A stretch of 64,000 nucleotides of DNA, taken from positions 4,154,001-4,218,000 of the forward strand of contig NW_027480423.1 in NCBI RefSeq assembly GCF_051401765.1, written 5' to 3'. The notes below the pieces were generated by a model. It worked only from the letters and a program-made list of their open reading frames with translations, was not told where the DNA came from and did no database searches. The position numbers were made by a program, and so were the translations under genes. The stretch is from Calliopsis andreniformis. Taxonomy: Eukaryota > Arthropoda > Insecta > Hymenoptera > Andrenidae. This document shows positions 26,401 to 37,870 of the stretch, piece after piece (position 1 is the first letter of the stretch; each line of letters opens with the position of its first letter).

Positions 26401-27458
26401 TAGGGCGTTGCTCCACTAGATCGAATAGTTAGGGCAATAGAAGTCAACGCCAGAAGCATAAAATACGATATAAATACAACAGCTTTTCAATCGTATAAAA
26501 GGAATAATTGCAACCAGTGTGAAAGTAATGGTCATTTCTACGTTCCGGGCAGCCTAGGCTTCACTCTAAGGCGTTGCTCCACTAGATCGAATAGCTAGGG
26601 CCTTAGAAGACGACGCCAGAAGCATAAAATACGATATAAATGCAACAGCTTTTCCATCGTATAAAAGGAATAATTGCAAACAGTGTGAAAGTAATGGTCA
26701 TTTCTACGTTCCGGGCAACCTAGGCTTCACTCTAGGGCGTTGCTCCACCAGATCAAACAGTTAGGGCCTTAGAAGTCAACGCCCGAAGCATAAAATACAA
26801 AATAAATAGAACAGTTTTTCCATTGTATAAAACGGATAATTGCTACCAGTGTAAAAGTTATGATCATTTCTACGTTCCGGGCAACCTAGGCTTCACCCAC
26901 GGGCGTTGTTCCACCAAATCGAATAGTTAGGGCCTAAGAAGTGAACGCCAGAAGCATAAAACACAATATAAATACAACAGCCTTTCCATCGCATAAAAGG
27001 AATAATTGTACCCAGTGAGAAAGTAATGGTCATTTCTACGTTCCGGGCAACCTAGGCTTCACTCAAGGGCGTTGCTCCACCAGATCAAACAGTTAGGGCC
27101 TAAGTAGTCAACGCCAGAAGCATAAAATACGATATAAATACAACAGCTTTTCCATCGTACAAAACGAATAATTGCAACCAGTGTGAAAGTTATGGTCATT
27201 TCTAGGTTCTGGGCAACCTAGGCTTCCCCCTAGGGCGTTGCTCCAACAGATTGCATAGCTAGGGCCTTAGAAGCCAATGCCCGAAGCATAAAATGCAATA
27301 TAAATACAACAGTTTTTCCATCGTATAGCAGGAATAATTTGCAACCAGTGTGAAGGTTATGGTCATATCTACATTCCGGGCAACCTAGGCATCACTGTAG
27401 GGCGTTGCTGCACCAGATCGAATAGTTAGGTCCTTAGAAGTCAACGCCCGAAGCATAA
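23417..27458 (+). repeat. Segment D, copy B (about 4.0 kb), with a 3-monomer insertion
   Basis: Same order as 13954-17497. The offset rises from 9463 to 9961, a gain of exactly 498 bp (3x166), between about 25340 and 25880. The extra monomers are of a divergent kind (CAATCTAGGGCGGTGC, then AAGCGTGAAAGTAATG with TTTCGGGCATCC). Homology with copy A ends at CGAAGCATAAA: copy A continues GTATAAAA and copy B continues ATACGATAG. Confidence 0.9.
25411..25585 (+). repeat. Divergent module X, copy 1
   Basis: The module is marked by CGGTGCTCCACCATATCG, AGCCTACGCCTGAAGC, AAGCGTGAAAGTAATG, CATTTCGGCGTTTCGGGC and ATCCTAGACTTAACTCTG. It is still in 166-bp register but carries more differences from consensus than its neighbours. 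This copy has private changes: CAACGGCCTTTTCATC, GCATCAAGCG and GAGGAATTGC. Confidence 0.85.
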
Positions 27459-30274
27459 AATACGATAGAAATACAACAGCTTTTCCATCGTATAAAACGC
27501 ATAATTGCAACCAGTGTGAAAGCTATGGTCATTTCTACATTCCGAGCAACCTAGGCTTCACTCTAGGGCGTTGCTCCTCCAGATCGAATAGTTAGGTCCT
27601 TAGAAGTCAACGCCCGAAGCATAAAATACAAAATAAATAGAACAGTTTTTCCCTTGTATAAAACGAATAATTGCTACCAGTGTAAAAGTTATGGTCATTT
27701 CTACGTTCCGGGCAACATAGGCTTCACCCTAGGGCGTTGTTCCACCAGATCGAATAGTTAGGGCCTAGGAAGTGAACGCCAGAAGCATAAAATACAATAT
27801 AAATACAACAGTTTTTCCATCGTGTAAAACGCATAATTGCAACCAGTGTGAAAGCTATGGTCATTTCTACATTCCGAGCAACCTAGGCTTCACTCTAGGG
27901 CGTTGCTCCTCCAGATCGAATAGTTAGGTCCTTAGAAGTCAACGCCAGAAGCATAAAATACGATATAAACACAACAGCTTTTCCATGGTATAAAAGGAAT
28001 AATTGCAAACAGTGTGAAAGTAATGGTCATTTCTACATTCCGAGCAACCTAGGCTTCACTCTAGGGCGTTGCTCCAACAGATTGAATAGTTAGGGCCTTA
28101 GAAGTCAACACCCGAAGCATAAAATGCAATAAAAATACAACAGTTTTTCCATCGTATAACAGGATTAATTGCAACCCGTTTGAAAGTGATGGTCATTTCT
28201 ACGTTCCGGGCAACCTAGGCTTCACCCTAGGGCGTTGTTCCACCAGATCGAATAGTTAGGGCCTAGGAAGTGAACGCCAGAAGCATAAAATACAATATAA
28301 ATACAACAGTTTTTCCATCGTGTAAAACGCATAATTGCAACCAGTGTGAAAGCTATGGTCATTTCTACATTCCGAGCAACCTAGGCTTCACTCTAGGGCG
28401 TTGCTCCGACAGATTGAATAGTAAGGTCCTTAGAAGTCAACGCCCGAAGCATAAAATGCAACAAAAATACAACAGTTCTTCCATCGTACAACAGGATTAA
28501 TTGCAACCAGTTTGAAAGTGATGGTCATTTCTACGTTCCGGGCAACCTAGGCTTGACTCTAGGGCGTTCCTCCACTAGATCGAATAGCTAGGGCCTTAGA
28601 AGTCAACGCCCGAAGCATAAAATACAAAATAAATAGAACAGTTTTTCCATTGTATAAAACGGATAATTGCTAACAGTGTAAAAGTTATGATCATTTCTAC
28701 GTTCCGGGCAACCTAGGCTTCACTCTACGCCGTTGTTCCACCAGATCGAATAGTTAGGGACTAAGAAGTCAACACCAGAAGAATAAAGTACAAAATAAAT
28801 ACAACAGCCTTTACACCGTATAAAATGAATAATTGCAACCTGTGTGAAGGTTATGGTCATATCTACGTTCCGGGCAACCTAGGCTTCACTGTAGTGCGTT
28901 TCCCCCTCCAGATCGAAGTGTTAGGGCCTAAGAAATCAACGCCCGAAGCATAAAATACAATATAAATACAACAGTTTTTCTATCGCAGAAAACGAATAAT
29001 TGCAACCAGTGTGAAAGTTATGGTCATTTCTATATTCCGAGCAACCTAGGCTTCTCTCTAGGCCGTTGCTCCTCCAGATCGAATAGTTAGGTCCTTAGAA
29101 GTCAACGCCAGGAGCATAAAACACGATATAAACACAACAGCTTTTCCATGGTATAAAAGGAATAATTGCAAACAGTGTGAAAGTAATGGTCATTTCTACA
29201 TTCCGAGCAACCTAGGCTTCACTCTAGGGCGTTGCTCCAACAGATTGAATAGTTAGGGCCTTAGAAGTCAACACCCGAGGCATAAAATGCAATAAAAATA
29301 CAACAGTTTTTCCATCGTATAACAGGATTAATTGCAACCAGTTTGAAAGTGATGGCCATTTCTACGTTCCGGGCAACCTAGGCTTCACTCTAGGGCGTTG
29401 CTCCACTAGATCGAATAGCTAGGGCCTTAGAAGTCAACGCCAGAAGCATAAAATACAATATAAATACAACAGCCTTTCCATCCTATAACAGGAATAATTG
29501 CAATCCGTGTGAAAGTGATGGTCATTTGTACGTTCCAGGCAACCTAGGCTTCACCCTAGGGCGTTGTTCCACCAGATCGGATAGTTAGGGCCTCAGAAGT
29601 GAACGCCAGAAGCATAAAATGCAATAAAAATACAACAGCCTTTCCATCCTATAACAGGAATAATTGCAATCCGTGTGAAAGTGATGGTCATTTGTACGTT
29701 CCAGGCAACCTAGGCTTCACTCTAGGGCGTTGCTCCACCAGATCGAATTGTTAGGGCCAAAGAAGTCAACGCCCGAAGAATAAAATACAAAATAAATACA
29801 ACAGCCTTTACACCGTATAAAACGAATAATTGCAACCTGTGTGAAGGTTATGGCCATATCTACGTTCCGGGCAACCTAGGCTTCACTGTAGGGCGTTGCT
29901 CCAACAGATTGAATAGTTAGGGCCTTAGAAGTCATTGCCCGAAGCATAAAATGCAATAAAAATACAACAGTTTTTCCATCGTATAACAGGATTAATTGCA
30001 ACCAGTTTGAAAGTGTTGGTCATTTCTACGTCACGGGCAACCTAGGCTTCACCCTAGGGCGTTGTTCCACCACATCGAATAGTTAGGGCCTAACAAGTGA
30101 ACGCCAGAAGCATAAAATACAATAAAAATACAACAGTTTTTCCATCGTATAAATCGAATAATTGCAACCAGTGTGAATGTAATGGTCATTTCTACGTTCC
30201 GGGCAACCTAGGCTTCACTCTAGGGCGTTGCTCCACTAGATCGAATAGCTAGGGCCTTAGAAGCCAACGCCAGA
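27452..30274 (+). repeat. 17-monomer HOR, left copy (2823 bp); contains module P copy 2
   Basis: It starts at AGCATAAAATACGATAG and is followed at once by a second copy from 30275, offset 2823 (17x166 plus 1). The two agree closely to about 29897 and 32720. The last 377 bp of the left copy (29898-30274) instead match 19437-19815. The copies therefore share about 2446 bp and differ in the tail. Confidence 0.9.
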
Positions 30275-32720
30275 AGCATAAAATACGATAGAAATACAAC
30301 AGCTTTTCCATCGTATAAAACGCATAATTGCAACCAGTGTGAAAGCTATGGTCATTTCTACATTCCGAGCAACCTAGGCTTCACTCTAGGGCGTTGCTCC
30401 TCCAGATCGAATAGTTAGGTCCTTAGAAGTCAACGCCCGAAGCATAAAATACAAAATAAATAGAACAGTTTTTCCCTTGTATAAAACGAATAATTGCTAC
30501 CAGTGTAAAAGTTATGGTCATTTCTACGTTCCGGGCAACATAGGCTTCACCCTAGGGCGTTGTTCCACCAGATCGAATAGTTAGGGCCTAGGAAGTGAAC
30601 GCCAGAAGCATAAAATACAATATAAATACAACAGTTTTTCCATCGTGTAAAACGCATAATTGCAACCAGTGTGAAAGCTATGGTCATTTCTACATTCCGA
30701 GCAACCTAGGCTTCACTCTAGGGCGTTGCTCCTCCAGATCGAATAGTTAGGTCCTTAGAAGTCAACGCCAGAAGCATAAAATACGATATAAACACAACAG
30801 CTTTTCCATGGTATAAAAGGAATAATTGCAAACAGTGTGAAAGTAATGGTCATTTCTACATTCCGAGCAACCTAGGCTTCACTCTAGGGCGTTGCTCCAA
30901 CAGATTGAATAGTTAGGGCCTTAGAAGTCAACACCCGAAGCATAAAATGCAATAAAAATACAACAGTTTTTCCATCGTATAACAGGATTAATTGCAACCC
31001 GTTTGAAAGTGATGGTCATTTCTACGTTCCGGGCAACCTAGGCTTCACCCTAGGGCGTTGTTCCACCAGATCGAATAGTTAGGGCCTAGGAAGTGAACGC
31101 CAGAAGCATAAAATACAATATAAATACAACAGTTTTTCCATCGTGTAAAACGCATAATTGCAACCAGTGTGAAAGCTATGGTCATTTCTACATTCCGAGC
31201 AACCTAGGCTTCACTCTAGGGCGTTGCTCCGACAGATTGAATAGTAAGGTCCTTAGAAGTCAACGCCCGAAGCATAAAATGCAACAAAAATACAACAGTT
31301 CTTCCATCGTACAACAGGATTAATTGCAACCAGTTTGAAAGTGATGGTCATTTCTACGTTCCGGGCAACCTAGGCTTGACTCTAGGGCGTTCCTCCACTA
31401 GATCGAATAGCTAGGGCCTTAGAAGTCAACGCCCGAAGCATAAAATACAAAATAAATAGAACAGTTTTTCCATTGTATAAAACGGATAATTGCTAACAGT
31501 GTAAAAGTTATGATCATTTCTACGTTCCGGGCAACCTAGGCTTCACTCTACGCCGTTGTTCCACCAGATCGAATAGTTAGGGACTAAGAAGTCAACACCA
31601 GAAGAATAAAGTACAAAATAAATACAACAGCCTTTACACCGTATAAAATGAATAATTGCAACCTGTGTGAAGGTTATGGTCATATCTACGTTCCGGGCAA
31701 CCTAGGCTTCACTGTAGTGCGTTTCCCCCTCCAGATCGAAGTGTTAGGGCCTAAGAAATCAACGCCCGAAGCATAAAATACAATATAAATACAACAGTTT
31801 TTCTATCGCAGAAAACGAATAATTGCAACCAGTGTGAAAGTTATGGTCATTTCTATATTCCGAGCAACCTAGGCTTCTCTCTAGGCCGTTGCTCCTCCAG
31901 ATCGAATAGTTAGGTCCTTAGAAGTCAACGCCAGGAGCATAAAACACGATATAAACACAACAGCTTTTCCATGGTATAAAAGGAATAATTGCAAACAGTG
32001 TGAAAGTAATGGTCATTTCTACATTCCGAGCAACCTAGGCTTCACTCTAGGGCGTTGCTCCAACAGATTGAATAGTTAGGGCCTTAGAAGTCAACACCCG
32101 AGGCATAAAATGCAATAAAAATACAACAGTTTTTCCATCGTATAACAGGATTAATTGCAACCAGTTTGAAAGTGATGGCCATTTCTACGTTCCGGGCAAC
32201 CTAGGCTTCACTCTAGGGCGTTGCTCCACTAGATCGAATAGCTAGGGCCTTAGAAGTCAACGCCAGAAGCATAAAATACAATATAAATACAACAGCCTTT
32301 CCATCCTATAACAGGAATAATTGCAATCCGTGTGAAAGTGATGGTCATTTGTACGTTCCAGGCAACCTAGGCTTCACCCTAGGGCGTTGTTCCACCAGAT
32401 CGGATAGTTAGGGCCTCAGAAGTGAACGCCAGAAGCATAAAATGCAATAAAAATACAACAGCCTTTCCATCCTATAACAGGAATAATTGCAATCCGTGTG
32501 AAAGTGATGGTCATTTGTACGTTCCAGGCAACCTAGGCTTCACTCTAGGGCGTTGCTCCACCAGATCGAATTGTTAGGGCCAAAGAAGTCAACGCCCGAA
32601 GAATAAAATACAAAATAAATACAACAGCCTTTACACCGTATAAAACGAATAATTGCAACCTGTGTGAAGGTTATGGCCATATCTACGTTCCGGGCAACCT
32701 AAGCTTCACTGTAGGGCGTT
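30275..32720 (+). repeat. 17-monomer HOR, right copy; contains module P copy 3
   Basis: This is a near-exact repeat of 27452-29897. Both copies share CGTTTCCCCCTCCAG and GGGCCTCAGAAG, changes absent from the older copy at 20-22 kb. A private change near 32701 (CCTAAGCTTC for CCTAGGCTTC) creates AAGCTT and destroys the CCTAGG motif. Confidence 0.9.
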
Positions 32721-34170
32721 GCTCCACCAGATCGAAGTGTTAGGGACTAAGAAGTCAACGCCCGAAGCATAAAATACAATGGAAATGCAACAGTTTTTCC
32801 ATCGTATAAAACGAATAATTGCAACCATTATGAAACTTATGGTCATTTCTACGTTCCGGGCAACCTAGGCTTCACTCTAGGGCGTTGCTCCACCAGATCG
32901 AATAGTTAAGTCCTTAGAAGTCAACGCCAGAAGCATAAAATACGATATTAATACAGCAGCTTTTCCATCGTATAGAAGGGATAATTGCAAACAGTGTGAA
33001 AGTAATGGTTATATCTACGTTCCGGGCAACCTAGGCTTCACTCTAGGGCGTTGCTCCACGAGATCGAATTGTTAGGGCCAAAGATGTCAACGCCCGAAGC
33101 ATAAAAGACAAAATAAATAGAACAGTTTTTCGATTGTATAAAACGAATAATTGCTACCAGTGTAAAAGTTATGGTCATTTCTACGTTCCGGGCAACCTAG
33201 GCTTCACCCTAGGGCGTTGTTCCACAAGATCGAATAGTTAGGGCCTAAGAAGTGAACGCCAGAAGCATAAAATGCAATAAAAATACAACAGTCTTTCCAT
33301 CCTATAACAGGAATAATTGCAATCCGTGTGAAAGTGATGGTCATTTGTACGTTCCAGGCAACCTAACCTTCACTCTAGGGCGTTGCTCCACGAGATCTAA
33401 TTGTTAGGGCCAAAGAAGTCAACGCCCGAAGCATAAAATACAAAATAAATAGAACAGTTTTTCCATTGTATAAAATGAATAATTGCTACCAGTGTAAAAG
33501 TTATGGTCATTTCTACGTTCCGGGCAACCTAGGCTTCATCCTAGGGCATTGTTCCATCAGATCGAACAGTGAGGCCCTAAGAAGTGAACGCCAGAAGCAT
33601 AAAATACAATATAAATACAACAGTTTTTCCATCGTAGAAAACGAATAATTGCAGCCAGTGTGAAAGTTATGGTCATTTGTATATTCCGAGCAACCTAGGC
33701 TTCACTCTAGGGCGGTGCTCCACCATATCGAATAGCTACGGCCTGAGAAGCCTACGCCTGAAGCATAACATACAATAAAAATACAACGGTCTTTTCATCG
33801 TATAACAGGAATAATTGCAACAAGCGTGAAAGTAATGATCATTTCGGCGTTTCGGGCATCCTAGACTTAACTCTGAGGCATTGCTCCACCAGATCGAATA
33901 GCTAGGGCCTAAGAAGTCAACGCCAGAAGCATAAAATACAATATAAATACAACAGTTTTTCCAGTGTATAAAATGAATAATTGCTACCAGTGTAAAAGTT
34001 ATGGTCATTTCTACGTTCCGGGCAACCTAGGCTTCACCCTAGGGCGTTGTTCCACCAGATCGAATAGTTAGGGCCTAAGAAGTGAACGCCAGAAGCATAA
34101 AATACAATATAAATACAACAGTTTTTCTATCGTATAAAACGAATAATTGCAGCCAGTGTGAAAGTTATGG
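32600..34170 (+). repeat. 12-monomer HOR, left copy (offset 1992)
   Basis: Paired landmarks lie exactly 1992 bp (12x166) apart: TTTACACCGT at 32630 and 34622, CGATTG at 33131 and 35123. Markers are AGCAGCTTTTCCATCG with AGAAGGGATAATTGC, CATTATGAAAC and CAGATCGAACAGTGAGG. Homology ends at about 34170, where the left copy reads AATAATTGCAGCC and the right AATAATAGCAGCC followed by different sequence. Confidence 0.9.
33713..33887 (+). repeat. Divergent module X, copy 2
   Basis: Same markers as the copy at 25411, with CAACGGTCTTTTCATC and GAGGCATTGC. It lies inside the left 12-monomer copy. Confidence 0.85.
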
Positions 34171-34591
34171 TCATTTCTACGTTCCGGGCAACCTAGGCTT
34201 CACCCTAGGGCGTTGTTCCACCAGATCGAATAGTTAGGGCCTAAGAAGTGAACGCCAGAAGCATAAAATGCAATAAAAATACAACAGCCTTTCCATCCTA
34301 TAACAGGAATAATTGCAATCCGTGTGAAAGTGATGGTCATTTGTACGTTCCAGGCAACCTAGGCTTCACTCTAGGGCGTTGCTCCACCAGATCGAATTGT
34401 TAGGGCCAAAGAAGTCAACGCCCGAAGAATAAAATACAAAATAAATAGAACAGTTTCTCCATCGTATAAAAGGAATAATTGCAAACAGTGTGAAAGTAAT
34501 GGTCATTTCTACGTTCCGGGCAACCTAGGCTTCACTCTACGGCTTTGTTCCGCCAGATCGAATAGTTAGGGCCTAAGAAGTCAACACCAGA

Positions 34592-36162
34592 AGAATAAAA
34601 TACAAAATAAATACAACAGCCTTTACACCGTATAAAACGAATAATTGCAACCTGTGTGAAGGTTATGGCCATATCTACGTTCCGGGCAACCTAGGCTTCA
34701 CTGTAGGGCGTTGCTCCACCAGATCGAAGTGTTAGGGACTAAGAAGTCAACGCCCGAAGCATAAAATACAATGGAAATGCAACAGTTTTTCCATCGTATA
34801 AAACGAATAATTGCAACCATTATGAAACTTATGGTCATTTCTACGTTCCGGGCAACCTAGGCTTCACTCTAGGGCGTTGCTCCACCAGATCGAATAGTTA
34901 AGTCCTTAGAAGTCAACGCCAGAAGCATAAAATACGATATTAATACAGCAGCTTTTCCATCGTATAGAAGGGATAATTGCAAACAGTGTGAAAGTAATGG
35001 TTATATCTACGTTCCGGGCAACCTAGGCTTCACTCTAGGGCGTTGCTCCACGAGATCGAATAGCTAGGGCCAAAGAAGTCAACGCCCGAAGCATAAAAGA
35101 CAAAATAAATAGAACAGTTTTTCGATTGTATAAAACGAATAATTGCTACCAGTGTAAAAGTTATGGTCATTTCTACGTTCCGGGCAACCTAGGCTTCACC
35201 CTAGGGCGTTGTTCCACAAGATCGAATAGTTAGGGCCTAAGAAGTGAACGCCAGAAGCATAAAATGCAATAAAAATACAACAGTCTTTCCATCCTATAAC
35301 AGGAATAATTGCAATCCGTGTGAAAGTGATGGTCATTTGTACGTTCCAGGCAACCTAGGCTTCACTCTAGGGCGTTGCTCCACGAGATCGAATTGTTAGG
35401 GCCAAAGAAGTCAACGCCCGAAGCATAAAATACAAAATAAATAGAACAGTTTTTCCATTGTATAAAATGAATAATTGCTACCAGTGTAAAAGTTATGGTC
35501 ATTTCTACGTTCCGGGCAACCTAGGCTTCATCCTAGGGCTTTGTTCCATCAGATCGAACAGTGAGGCCCTAAGAAGTGAACGCCAGAAGCATAAAATACA
35601 ATATAAATACAACAGTTTTTCCATCGTAGAAAACGAATAATTGCAGCCAGTGTGAAAGTTATGGTCATTTGTATATTCCGAGCAACCTAGGCTTCACTCT
35701 AGGGCGGTGCTCCACCATATCGAATAGCTACGGCCTGAGAAGCCTACGCCTGAAGCATAACATACAATAAAAATACAACGGTCTTTTCATCGTATAACAG
35801 GAATAATTGCAACAAGCGTGAAAGTAATGATCATTTCGGCGTTTCGGGCATCCTAGACTTAACTCTGAGGCATTGCTCCACCAGATCGAATAGCTAGGGC
35901 CTAGGATGTCAACGCCAGAAGCATAAAATACAATATAAATACAACAGTTTTTCCAGTGTATAAAATGAATAATTGCTACCAGTGTAAAAGTTATGGTCAT
36001 TTCTACGTTCCGGGCAACCTAGGCTTCACCCTAGGGCGTTGTTCCACCAGATCGAATAGTTAGGGCCTAAGAAGTGAACGCCAGAAGCATAAAATACAAT
36101 ATAAATACAACAGTTTTTCTATCGTATAAAACGAATAATAGCAGCCAGTGTGAAAGTTATGG
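34592..36162 (+). repeat. 12-monomer HOR, right copy
   Basis: Same monomers in the same order as 32600-34170. Differences noticed: GGGCTTTGTTCCATC against GGGCATTGTTCCATC (about 35538), and CCTAGGATGTC against CCTAAGAAGTC (about 35911). Confidence 0.9.
35705..35879 (+). repeat. Divergent module X, copy 3
   Basis: This is copy 2 carried along by the 12-monomer duplication, 1992 bp downstream. Confidence 0.85.
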
Positions 36163-37434
36163 TCATTTCAACATTCCGAGCAACCTAGGCTTCACTCTAG
36201 GGCGTTGCTCCAACAGATTGAATAGTCAGGGCCTTATAAGTCAACGCCCGAAGCATAAAATGCAATAAAAATACAACAGTTTTTCCATCGTATAACAGGA
36301 TTAATTGCAACCAGTTTGAAAGTTATGGTCATTTCTACGTTCCGGGCAACCTAGGCTTCACCCTAGGGCGTTGTTCCACCAGATCGAATAGTTAGGGCCT
36401 AAGAAGTGAACGCCAGAAGCATAAAATGCAATAAAAATACAACAGCCTTTCCATCCTATAACAGGAATAATTGCAATCCGTGTGAAAGTGATGGTCATTT
36501 GTACGTTCCAGGCAACCTAGGCTTCACTCTAGGGCGTTGCTCCACCAGATCGAATTGTTAGGGCCAAAGAAGTCAACGCCCGAAGAATAAAATACAAAAT
36601 AAATAGAACAGTTTTTCCATCGTATAAAAGGAATAATTGCAAACAGTGTGAAAGTAATGGTCATTTCTACGTTCCGGGCAACCTAGGCTTCACTCTACGG
36701 CTTTGTTCCGCCAGGTCGAATAGTTAGGGCCTAAGAAGTCAACACCAGAAGAATAAAATACAAAATAAATACAACAGCCTTTACACCGTATAAAACGAAT
36801 AATTGCAACCTGTGTGAAGGTTATGGCCATATCTACGTTCCGGGCAACCTAGGCTTCACAGTAGGGCGTTGCTCCACCAGATCGAAGTGTTATGGACTAA
36901 GAAGTCAACGCCCGAAGCATAAAATACAATGGAAATGCAACAGTTTTTCCATCGTATAAAACGAATAATTGCAACCATTATGAAACTTATGGTCATTTCT
37001 ACGTTCCGGGCAACCTAGGCTTCACTCTAGGGCGTTGCTCCACCAGATCGAATAGTTAAGTCCTTAGAAATCAACGCCAGAAGCATAAAATACGATATTA
37101 ATACAGCAGCTTTTCATCGTATAGAAGGGATAATTGCAAACAGTGTGAAAGTAATGGTTATATCTACGTTCCGGGCAACCTAGGCTTCACTCTAGGGCGT
37201 TGCTCCACGAGATCGAATTGTTAGGGCCAAAGAAGTCAACGCCCGAAGCATAAAATACAAAATAAATAGAACAGTTTTTCCATTGTATAAAACGAATAAT
37301 TGCTACCAGTGTAAAAGTTATGGTCATTTCTACGTTCCGGGCAACCTAGGCTTCACCCTAGGGCGTTGTTCCACAAGATCGAATAGTTAGGGCCTAAGAA
37401 GTGAACGCCAGAAGCATAAAATGCAATAAAAATA
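36163..37434 (+). repeat. Partial third repeat of the 34-35 kb monomers (13-monomer spacing)
   Basis: ACAACAGCCTTTCCATCC at 34281 recurs at 36440, offset 2159 (13x166 plus 1). The following monomers match 34.3-35.3 kb. A one-base deletion gives AGCTTTTCATCG near 37110. The match ends at about 37434, where GCAATAAAAATACAAC joins module X sequence. Confidence 0.85.
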
Positions 37435-37538
37435 CAACGGTCTTTTCATCGTATAACAGGAATAATTGCAACAAGCGTGAAAGTAATGATCATTTCGGCG
37501 TTTCGGGCATCCTAGACTTAACTCTGAGGCATTGCTCC
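37435..37538 (+). repeat. Module X, copy 4: half copy with a recombinant left edge
   Basis: Left of the junction the monomer reads GTGAACGCCAGAAGC with ATGCAATAAAAATACAAC. Right of it the sequence is module X (GGTCTTTTCATCG and AAGCGTGAAAG). The switch lies in the shared AATAAAAATACAAC string at about 37423-37436. A full module X would carry AGCCTACGCCTGAAGC to the left. Confidence 0.85.
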
Positions 37539-37695
37539 ACCAGATCGAATAGTTAGGGCCTAAGAAGTGAACGCCAGAAGCATAAAATACTTTATAAATA
37601 CAACAGTTTCTCCATCGTAGAAAACGAATAATTGCAGCCAGTGTGAAAGTTATGGTCATTTGTATATTCCGAGCAACCTAGGCTTCACTCTAGGG

Positions 37696-37870
37696 CGGTG
37701 CTCCACCATATCGAATAGCTACGGCCTTAGAAGCCTACGCCTGAAGCATAACATACAATAAAAATACAACGGTATTTTCATCGTATAACAGGAATAATTG
37801 CAACAAGCGTGAAAGTAATGATCATTTCGGCGTTTCGGGCATCCTAGACTTAACTCTGAGGCATTGCTCC
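37696..37870 (+). repeat. Divergent module X, copy 5
   Basis: A full copy. The AACGGT(A/C)TTTTCATCG marker lies exactly 332 bp (2x166) after that of the half copy, so the two form a local dimer duplication. The following ATACTTTATAAATAC monomer is also repeated. Confidence 0.85.

Noticed and set aside
27452..33097. Assembly artefact as the cause of the near-identical tandem copies
   Set aside because: Copies differ by scattered bases, have different tails and carry private changes, which favours real duplication. It cannot be fully excluded without reads.
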